64,000 nt of DNA. Origin: Coprinellus micaceus. Lineage: Eukaryota; Basidiomycota; Agaricomycetes; Agaricales; Psathyrellaceae. This document shows positions 56,001 to 64,000 of the stretch, in pieces (the first letter of the stretch is position 1; each line of letters opens with the position of its first letter). Under the pieces are notes generated by a model that saw only the letters and a list, made by a program, of their open reading frames with translations, was not told the origin of the DNA and made no database searches. The stretch lies in assembly GCA_951394405.1 (NCBI GenBank), contig OX596338.1:1-64000 (forward strand), written 5' to 3'. The position numbers and the translations under genes are program-made.

Positions 56001-57911
56001 TTGAGGTGTGGCTTTAACTGTGTGTTGCCGTGCGATACCAAGTCCCTTGCACCATTGAATGAAGTCGTTCCCCATGTATTCCCCTCCTTTATCATCACGA
56101 AGTTCCTTGACCTTTGTGCCGAGCTTTCGCTCACTCTTGGCAACAAAGTCTTTGAAGGCTTGGAATGCGTCACTCTTGTGTTTCAGGAGGGCGACCTCTT
56201 TGAACCGTGAGTGGTCATCAATGAATGTGATCCAGTATTGATAGCCGATTGGTGTCTGTACAGCGAGGGGTCCATGGAGGTCCGAGTGAATCCGTCCAAG
56301 GAGCTCTGTTGAGCGATTCGCTGATAGCTTTGGGAATGGATCCCGATGTTGCTTCCCTGCGATGCAGTGTTCGCAGGTGTCGTTAAGTTCCGTGCCCTCC
56401 TTCACCAGGATGCCAGTGGCCAAGTCTTGGCGCATAAGCGTCTCCAGACGATCCTTCCCAATGTGCCCTAACCTCTGATGTAATAGTTCCTTCCCGATTT
56501 TGGAGATGTAGGCTGCCTCCGTCTCCGTGTTTTCGAGCGTTGTCCCATTGAGAGAGCCAACAGTTCCGTCGATGGTAGCTGTTAGGAGTAGCTCGCCATT
56601 CTTGAAGAAATCAAGCGAGTCTCCTTCAATTACGACACGCATTTTGCTCTTCTTAACGACAGAGAGGATCGAGAATAGGTTATTGCGAAGTGCAGGAACA
56701 TATAGTACATCGTTGAATATCACAGTTTGACCAACTTTTCCGTATATACGAGGCGTGAAACGTACTTCCCCCTTTCCTGTAGCCCAGACAATCTCGTTGT
56801 TAGCGAGAGACACAGCAATTTTCACCGCAACCATGTTACGGATCCACTTGCGATTGGGTGTCATATGTGAGGTTGCACCTGAGTCTGGGTTCCAGGAAGT
56901 ATTAGTGGGGTTGTTACGAGCTCGACGGATAAGGGGACTTGCGATGTGGGAAACAGTGGCCATCATGACGTTCTCCTCAGCAGTCGCAGCTGTGGTGGGC
57001 GTCTCGGCGATCTTGGCCTTCTGGGAGTTCTGGACGCGGCAGTCCTTGTCCTCGTGTGTGTTCTGCCAACCGTGGACCTTGCACCTGTACTTCGCCTTCT
57101 TCTTCGGGGCAGCTGTAGCTACCTGAAGAGCGGCGGACGTCCCTTCAGCAAGCTGAGTGTTGCGAGCGAGGGAGTCAGCCTTGCGAAGGTGATCGAGGAC
57201 TTCAAGGGGATTGTCATCCCCAGTGGAGATGTGGTTGAGCGTATTGCGGAGGATGGTGTCATCCTTGCCAAGACCGATGGGGATCATGCTGATCGCAAGA
57301 TCGCGCGCGAGATGAGCAGCTGTGTATCCTTCCTCGAAAGCAGAGGGCGTAAGGAGTTCACTTGCTCCCCGACTGGTGGATTGAATCGTCGTCGTTGCTC
57401 CGTCCGATGTCGTTTGGGAGGAGATGGTGACAGACCGTGTCGTCTCTGCAAGGTATTCTGCTCCTTGCGGGAGGAGCGCGGTGAGACGTGAGGCGTGCGC
57501 CATGCAACGCGATCCGAAGTCGGAGTAGGTCTCCTTCTCAAAGCCCGAGGACCTCATGCGAAGTGCCATCATCTCCTGAAGGACACTGATGCGAGAGCCA
57601 GAAGTCTTGGGCTGGTAGGTTTCCAAGAGCTTCTCCCAGATAGCAGCGATGTCGGTGACTTGGATGCCAGAGAGGACGGTCTCGAGTTGGGAGTGGTCGA
57701 GAGTAGACCGGACGTAGCCGATGAGCTTGGAGCGGCGACTGGCATAGTCGGACTTGACCTTGTCGTCGGCATTGCTCCCAGGTTTTTTCTCTTCCCCAGT
57801 GAGGATGCCATAGGCGTTGAGGTCGAAGGCCTTGTTCTCGACAGTGAACTTCCACTGCTGCACAGTGTAGGCCGTGAGCATGATGGGCGAGGACGTAGTG
57901 GTAGAGTCCAT
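53085..57911 (-). CDS. Copia gag-pol polyprotein with one in-frame TGA
   Basis: One frame of 1609 codons from the ATG at 57911 (MDSTTTSSP) to the stop at 53085, broken only by TGA at 54963-54965; a frame open further upstream to 58016 seems untranslated. In order (residues from 57911): UBN2-like gag; C-x2-H-x5-H-x4-C knuckle near 277-291; protease DSGATSH at 343; GAG-preintegrase HQRLGHI and CEHCIAGK; integrase with D544, D607, E643 (exact DD35E spacing); a Pro-rich stretch; then, after the TGA and an acidic run, reverse transcriptase with FVDD (VFVDDITI) and RNase H (YSDADHAG, SSTEAEYVS). It would encode copying and integration of the element. The TGA falls between integrase and reverse transcriptase: either a fresh inactivating mutation or a read-through stop. 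Confidence 0.92.
54956..54967 (-). promoter_or_regulatory. Second (central) polypurine tract overlapping the in-frame TGA
   Basis: The same 12 bases as the 3' tract, ATTGAGGGGGTG, occur in the middle of pol; the TGA codon is part of it. Ty1 and lentiviruses also carry an internal second tract, so a central priming role is plausible. Confidence 0.6.
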
Positions 57912-58484
57912 GATGGTGGGTGATGAAGAATGGGAGAGGATGAAATGATAGGTACGAAACGATAAGAGATAGGTGATAGGTAAAGTGCCCGTGATTTTGT
58001 AGGTAAAACGGACCAATACGTAGATATCCTAAAAAGGAGTTGAAGTTTTACACTAAGATCCGCAGAGGGAACCCCGCTGTCACTTTGAGTACCAGTTACT
58101 GAAAGCGTTTGGATGGAGGGAGCGCTACCGTTGCGTCGTTTCCCCAGTCCAACCGAATCAGGCCTCTCAAAGAAGGATCACTACTCTAATTCCGCAGACG
58201 GTAAGCGTCTGTGGACTTCCTGATAGCTTCTTTCCCGTAGTGGGAACGCTTGCCGCGGGGTAGAAGGTGGTAATGGAAGTTGATACGTACTCCTGAGTAT
58301 CAGGAGGGGTAGTGGAATGTAAGTAGCGAAACGTAAATAGCGAAAGTGAAGATAGTGAAAATGTGAAGAGAGATAGGCTTCAGGTGGAGATATCACACGA
58401 GAAGAGGCCGTAGGCTATGGGCGATCGAGGGGCAGTGGAGCGGTTACCGCGGTGTCTGATAACGGATGGCGTGATCAGAGGAGC

Positions 58485-58499
58485 CCGGGGCTCATAACT
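58485..58499 (-). promoter_or_regulatory. Primer-binding site, half-tRNA(iMet) type
   Basis: Directly inside the 5' LTR the top strand reads GGGGCTCATAACT. This matches the anticodon arm of fungal initiator tRNA-Met (GGGCUCAUAAC), so the element's plus RNA could pair with that segment. Copia elements are known to prime from a 5' half of this tRNA. Confidence 0.75.
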
Positions 58500-58882
58500 T
58501 GTAGAACGATGCAAGTATGACCCACTGTAAGTGGGGAGAGTTCGATTTTAGATTGAAAGTAAGTAGGGTATACAAGATACACACCTGTAAGTGGGGAGAG
58601 TTCGATGGGGACTCACCCACTTACAGTGTGGACTATATACTGTGGAGAACAATAGATAACCTATATGCGGAACAATAAGAAAGAACAATAGACGTTCCAT
58701 AAGTAGAGAACAATAGCAGTGAATGGAGATAAGGTGGAGATAAGAGAACAATAAGTGCAAGTATAATGGGAATAATACAAGGTGGTTGTTGTTCTCTGTA
58801 GAACAATAGAAGATAAGTAAAACGTTCGAAATAGGGGTATTCTTTGTAGAGATAGAGTTGACATGAGCATTGTCTTCCAACA
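58500..58882 (-). repeat. 5' LTR of the copia element
   Basis: 383 bp, by eye the same as the other LTR. In the element's sense it precedes the primer-binding site at 58485-58499. Confidence 0.95.
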
Positions 58883-58887
58883 GAGTG

Positions 58888-59195
58888 TATAACAGGTAAT
58901 CAGCACAAAACATTGGTTGTACCGCCCGCTTCTCAATGTCGAGCCAATAGAGCACACGCCCAGAAACTGGGCATGAAGCACTCGGAAAGGCCTTGAGCAA
59001 CGGCACCAACTCGACCGGGGACCTTTCCACCACTGCTAAGTACGGCTTAATAAGGCTTGGCAGAACCCTTCTGTGGACTCACACCTGGAGCATACAGTGA
59101 TCAGCGTGGTTCGTTGTAGAAGACTATGGGAGATGCGGTAGTGATGGCGTGAATCTGTATGACTAGTTCCATTGCAGGGCTTAACAATGTAACCA
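58888..59195. other. Spacer, nothing recognised
   Basis: Sequence right of the retrotransposon. Before insertion it was continuous with 52669. A short frame reading SVVERSPVELVPLLKAFP on the minus strand is not supported. Confidence 0.4.
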
Positions 59196-61028
59196 CTACG
59201 ACGTCTCATTTTCACAGAAGATAATCAATCCAAGTACCCAAAATAATTGCCCCGCCGTAGTACAGAGAGTGACCTGATGGGGTGTAGAGAGAGAAGGTCC
59301 CAAATTGCGAAACCAAGGCTCGATCATGGAAGATAATCGACGCAAGTCCTCAGGACGATCGCCTTCCATTGACCCACGTACCTCTCCTGACTCTCCCCAT
59401 ACAGAAATCTGCCCGACAGGGTACAGCTCGCGAGCGGGTGAAGGATACGGTATACCCTCCGGTGTCTTCAGTGGCACGACGTCTACCAGCGGGATCTCTG
59501 CCCTAAATCGATCCGTCGAGGTCCCCTGGGGCTTTTGATGCTCCGTGTACAAACGTGCACGATAGACTTCCAAAATGACCCGGCGAAATGGGTTCCTTCT
59601 CCGGAGCACGCCGCGGCCGAAGCAATCGCCTATCTTGGTAGGGTTTGTGCGCTCTGGGAGCAAGCCGATAGAGATGGGTTGGAGGTGGAACGGTATTGAA
59701 CATCCTGTACCTTGGTTACCTGTACGGATGGGAGCGTCGCAGATGATGTGGGAGCGAAGGACTATGGGTCCGGGGAGGTAGTCGTTTATCGCAATGGGGT
59801 TCGTTGCGGTGGGGCATAAATTTGTGAGGATGATGGGCGATCCAGGCATTTCGGGACTGCAAGGATACGTGGAGGTCGAGTCGGGCGAGGGGGTAGTTGA
59901 CTCGGGTGAGTTGCAGAGCTCGATTGGCCCCGCTTGGGGAAACATATGGCTCCCTGACGGGGGTAAGGTCCATCCTAGATATCTGTCCTACGTCAGGCAC
60001 ACAAGTAGGTGTTCATCCGGAAGGCATATCTGTTGATGTCAGGGCCGGCGAGTAACCATCCACGAAGAACTACTCACCTCCCATTTAGGATATCCTGCGT
60101 CTGTAGGAACCATCCAGCGCGCTGTGCGCCCTTTTCTGTAGTCCCATAGAACCACAGACTGACAACTAGAGAGGATCACATGATTTCCTCGAATTAACGG
60201 AGGGCTCATACGGCACTTCACGTTGACGATTCGAAGAGACGCGACATGAATGAAGGCAGGGTTCTCGCTCGACGGATCGACGAGAAGTACCTTGGCCCTA
60301 CAAGTAAACATTAATGTCCAAGCTCGGTTAGAAGACCCAAACTCACAAGTACTCGTCGTTCGTGAGGCCTAGCACAAGAAGCACTCGCAAGACCCTCTCG
60401 GAGGCGGCACAGATTGCATGTTTGGACAAACCAGTGACAGGGGAATCCGCGGTGTAAGCAGATACCACTTTAGGGCCACTTAAATGTACGGCGCCGGGAG
60501 CCCCCAAGTCTCACAGGGTGATGGTGGTGGAATCATAAGCGTGCGTGATGAGGAACCTCCCTCCTGGGATGAGTCCGATAATCCCGCCGCAGTGAATGCT
60601 ATTCAGGGGCTGCAGTCCATCCCAAAGAGACCTGTAGAACGGCCATTGGGTGGGTGTAGATGGGAAATGCTCCCCCCACCGACTGGGTCTCAAGGCCATG
60701 TTCTTGATCTCAAAGGTCGACATGGTCGCCACAGAGAAGGTCGGGGGGAACACTCCGTATTTGCGACACACGGATTGGAGGATTTGGACCCAGGACGCTC
60801 TTGAGGATAGAAAAGAGTGGATAGTCTTGCATGTCTAAGAGATCCGGTTCGGACTAAGCTTTGGGTGTGCGTTTGGACGAAGGATAGGGGTCTACGTACC
60901 GACGAAAGCGAGAGAATGTCGATTCCATCCAGGAGCCCTGTGATCTCCATCCAGACCTCGCAGGGGACGTCGACACTGTTGAGCTTGGCATTTGGAGGCA
61001 TGGAGGGGAGGGGTTGGGTACCGCTCAT
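59196..61028 (-). pseudogene. F-box protein paralogue A, broken
   Basis: Starts at the ATG 61028; exon 1 (61028-60900, 43 residues) ends in an F-box-like stretch (VPCEVWMEITGLLDGIDILS), donor GTACGT, acceptor CTTAG at 60835, then TCKTIHSFLSSRASWVQILQ, MALRPSRWGEHFPS, GGIIGLIPGGRFLITHAYD. The next expected words LWDLG read L-TGA-DLG: a TGA at 60511-60513 replaces Trp. Downstream frames continue the paralogue's sequence (RAKVLLVDPSSENPAF, SVVLWDYRKG, ILTNLCPTATNPIAIN, FHLQPISIGLLPE) with a frame change near 59950. The LWDLG and LWDY words suggest a beta-propeller-like body. The head-to-head partner B at 61723 shares all these segments. Confidence 0.6.
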
Positions 61029-61722
61029 GATGGTCGAAGCGAGAAAGCCGCAGAACCTCGCCGCATCCAGCGTTAATCAAAATCGGCTTTGGCCCTGTTA
61101 CGATCTAAAGCCTAAAGGTGACCGGAACACCGAGATGCACGAGTCAACGCTTACCGTCGCCCATTCATCGCGATCGATGTCCAAGCCGTTCATGAGGTGG
61201 AGTTACCGACACTGGGCAGACTCAGGCGCTCTGCCCGATGACACTGGTAACCGGCTGAGTACCTCGGGATCCATCGAATTGGCCACCCCGCTAAGTTGAC
61301 ATGCGGAAACAACCCGATCCAATCTAAGTTATACTACTTCCGTTCTCCTCAAGGTGAGCAGGGCGCCTCGGGAGTCGGCGCCCTGGCTCAGTGGTAGGTT
61401 GGCTTGAACACGTCAGTTCAAGTATGCTTCCCAATGATTTCACAGCGGAAAGATCATTCACCATACCCACCAATTCAATTCTCACCTCTGAGCATCATCG
61501 GAAGAAGGGATGATCGAGTTAAAATGCCTAACTCAAACTGAACTGCCTTTTCAACCCCTCGCACTACACGAATCCTCTGAAAATCGGTGAGGGAGTCGGC
61601 GATAATCGATATGCGCTCATTTGTGTTGTCAGTCCCCGCCACTTTCGGATCATAGTGAATAACAAGGACAAACTTGAAGCCTGTCCTGATTATCGCTCTA
61701 CACCTTTTTAGCTTCGACCATC
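61029..61722. other. Divergent intergenic region of the F-box pair
   Basis: About 0.7 kb between the two start codons. It holds a tRNA-like A-box word (TGGCTCAGTGG at 61384-61394) without a foldable tRNA. No gene is seen. Confidence 0.45.
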
Positions 61723-63474
61723 ATGATCGTCAACCTCTTTCCCCACTCTGCCGGTCATCTAATCGCGACTCCTGGCCTGGAGGCTCCGGCGAATACTAAC
61801 GTCAGTGGCGTGGACCTTCCCAACGAGATCTGGATAGAAATCGTAGAGCTCCTCGATGGCCTTGACGTCCTCTCACTTTCGTCGGTACGTGAAGATTTCA
61901 TCATATTGCCCTGGTCAAAGTACGACACCGGAAGATAATCTAACTCGTATCTCAGACATGCAAGTCTATGCAGTCTTTCCTATGTCGAGATCATCCTGGG
62001 CTCGAGTCCTCCAGTCCGCGTGCCGCAGACACGGCATACGTATTCCCTCCGACGTTCCCTCTGGCAACCATGTCGACCTCTGAGATTCAAAACGCAGCTC
62101 TAAGACCCACTCGATGGAGTGAAGCCTTCCCTTCCGCGTTCACCCAATAGCCGTACTACATATACCCTTGGGGCGGCAGTTCCCAGCCGCCGGTCGATAC
62201 CATTCGGCGCGGCCAAATCATCAGTTTGGTTCCAGAGGGGAGGTTCCTCGTCACGGCCTCTTGTGATTCTGTGACGGTTACTCTCTGGGATTTGGGTGTT
62301 CCTAGGAGCACTATAGTACTAACGTGAGCCCCCCCACAATGGTTGCTTCCTACACTGCGGATGTCCCCATCATCGCAGTGGAGTGTCGTAAATATGCCGT
62401 ATGTGCAGCGTCTCCGAGTACCCTGCGTGTGCTTCTTGGACTAGATGTGGCGCATACCGAGTATTTGTGAGTATGAGTCGTCCAGCCAAGCATGAACCCT
62501 AATGATCTGTTGTAGGGCCAAGGTACTCGTCATCGAGCCTTGTAGCGAGCGGCCGGCATTTGCTGATGTCGCCTCCCTGTGGATTGCGGGCGAGGAGAGC
62601 GGGATAAGGCCTCCTTTGATTCGGGGAAATTATGTGGTCCTCGCTTCTGGTCGGCCTATGGCCACGGCGGAAACTGTGGTGCTTTGGGATTATAGCAAAG
62701 GGCAGGTGATGTGCTGGGCAGCCCCTGCTCCGAGCCTTGACACGGTTTCATCCGTATCCCATGCTCGCCTTGTTTCTCTGTTGTGCTGTGGTTATTCGGT
62801 ATTCATGATTCTTGACGTATGTAAACAAACAGACGTCTCCCTTTATGTGTCTCCCGAGTGAACACCTCCTGATGTACCCGACGTCGGAAGGGTTTGTAAG
62901 GTGGACTTCGCCCCTGCTGAGGAGCGAGTTGATGTTCCCAGTATCACACAGAGAATCAGGATACCAGACGCAGCTGAGGTGATCGCACTCTCGCCCGACT
63001 GTGTGTGTGCGTACCCCTGGCGTCTTCGTAGACCCTGTGCGCCCGCCATGCTCGTAAATCTATGTCCAACGGCGATGGACCCTGTTGGTATCAACATCCA
63101 GCTTCCCAGGAACGTGGTGGTTCGGTACCACCTCGTCATCGACACGCCGGATAATACGGCGACGGCGACTTCGTTTCGCCTCCAGCCTATTTCCATGGGT
63201 GTGCTTCCACAGGGGACGACTCCCACGAAGATGGGCGACCACTCTGGCCACGGCGACTTCGTGCCCACCACGGGAGATGCCTCGAGTTAAACTGGAGTTC
63301 TACCGCGCACCGCGGTATCCGGAGGACGAGGGTCCCATTCGGGTTGAGGTGGGGGAGCTTGCATCGAGGACCTTGCCGGTGGATGTTTTGCCGCTGAATG
63401 GGCCGGAGGGAGGACTTCAGCCGCTCGCGGGTGTCGCTCATTATTGCGGAGGGCCACAAGGCAACCATGAATGA
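61723..63474 (+). pseudogene. F-box protein paralogue B, broken
   Basis: The ATG at 61723; exon 1 to 61884 has an F-box (DLPNEIWIEIVELLDGLDVL), donor GTACGT, acceptor CTCAG at 61955. Exon 2 then shifts frame: TCKSMQSFLC is followed in another frame by RSSWARVLQSACRRHGI, then back to VFPPTFPLATMSTSEIQ; a TAG ends the frame at 62148-62150. Later segments match paralogue A: RGQIISLVPEGRFLVTA, VTVTLWDLG, RAKVLVIEPCSERPAF, MLVNLCPTAMDPVGIN, FRLQPISMGVLPQG, VKLEFYRAPRY. Two shifts plus a stop make it a pseudogene. Both copies of this divergent pair are therefore inactive or truncated. Confidence 0.6.
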
Positions 63475-64000
63475 CATTTGAGGCTGTATGAACTTTGTAG
63501 TCGGTGGATGGGCTGGGTTAAATGATGTCGGATTACACTTGTTGTCTGCAAGAAGGATGATGAATATTAGAACAGCGGGGAGCGTGGTACTGATAGATCT
63601 CGAGAACTTACAAGTTATCCCTCTTCCTGCTGGGACACGGTTCACCAAATGACGGATACATCTGACCCAGGTCTCTTGGGGCTCATCACGCTGTACGCGG
63701 CTCACGGACCAGAGAGACCCCACAGAACTACAAGTACAAAGCCGCCTGATCCCCTTGTGGAGCGCGCAGAAATCGAGTTCGCTCTCGGGTCGAGTAAAGA
63801 ATCTCTGTGTGGAGCATGCAAATGTGAAGGGAGTAGGATGTCCTGCACTCCACACTTCGCTAAAATAAATCGAAGCCTACGTGCCTTCTACCCCCTCCCG
63901 AAATATCCTTGGTGGCTCTGGGACCTCCTGAGCCTTTTTTAGCGACCGGTGACTTTCCGCGAGCTCCCGAGTACAGGACGGGCGCCTATCACTCGCTCCG
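63475..64000. other. Window end, no gene recognised
   Basis: Short frames only (for example 63649-63942 plus), with no motif. Confidence 0.4.

Larger units (their letters stand above)
52675..58882 (-). mobile_element. Complete Ty1/copia LTR retrotransposon
   Basis: A 6208-bp element bounded by two 383-bp LTRs with TG...CA ends and flanked by the 5-bp direct repeat GAGTG (52670-52674 and 58883-58887). The gene order gag, protease, integrase, reverse transcriptase, RNase H on the minus strand is copia type. The two LTRs look identical by eye, so insertion is recent. A tRNA-iMet-like primer site and a polypurine tract are both present. The coding frame is open except for one in-frame TGA. Confidence 0.95.

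Noticed and set aside
58491..58501. TCATAACTTG as a thirteenth palindrome half-site
   Set aside because: It is part of the copia primer-binding site and has no partner arm; the likeness to the palindrome arm is short and probably chance.
61371..61440. tRNA gene around TGGCTCAGTGGTAG
   Set aside because: A-box-like and weak B-box-like words are present but no acceptor or anticodon stem can be folded.

Overview
This is a chromosome end from a filamentous fungus, most likely an agaricomycete basidiomycete. The reasons are: TTAGGG-type telomere repeats at base 1; genes dense in 45-75 bp introns with GTRNGT donors and CTAAC-like branch sites; and families typical of that group (telomere-linked RecQ-like helicase, DUF1996 secreted proteins, DUF6533/DUF6534 membrane proteins, F-box/LRR families, a CHAT-domain remnant, an AA3-type GMC oxidoreductase). 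I cannot name the species.

Layout. 1-153 telomere; 154-790 a strongly G-depleted strip; 790-7630 subtelomeric satellites: a diverged ~150-160 bp family, an array with exactly 153 bp spacing, and a duplicated ~1 kb block. 7640-13095 (minus) holds one large apparently intact nine-exon gene of about 1670 codons, which I assembled by splicing. It joins three C2H2 zinc fingers, a tyrosine-recombinase-like domain and a RecQ-like SF2 helicase. 13.1-15.5 kb is minisatellite-rich. Scattered through 2.3-15.5 kb, and not found elsewhere in the window, are twelve copies of a palindrome (13-bp arms, in eleven copies exactly 13 bp apart, with a variable centre); four to five lie inside introns of the helicase gene.

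15.5-27 kb is gene-poor and holds decayed coding sequence. 27-40 kb contains an interspersed duplicated pair of LRR-like genes and a pair of DUF1996 genes, the latter with ten exons of identical lengths including a 5-nt microexon, plus a small secreted protein, a frameshifted CHAT fragment and a decayed region. 42.1-44.6 kb is a secreted GMC oxidoreductase. 47.3-52.4 kb carries a DUF6533 and a DUF6534 membrane-protein gene. 52.7-58.9 kb is a young Ty1/copia element (383-bp LTRs that look identical, 5-bp target duplication) with one in-frame TGA placed in a second copy of its polypurine tract. 59.2-63.5 kb is a head-to-head pair of F-box paralogues, both broken.

The most interesting signal is the pairing, in one subtelomere, of a tyrosine-recombinase/RecQ/zinc-finger protein with a dispersed symmetric site of the form such recombinases use. 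Co-location is seen in the sequence; a functional link is inference. All exon boundaries were placed by eye from splice consensus, reading frame and paralogue agreement, without transcript data.
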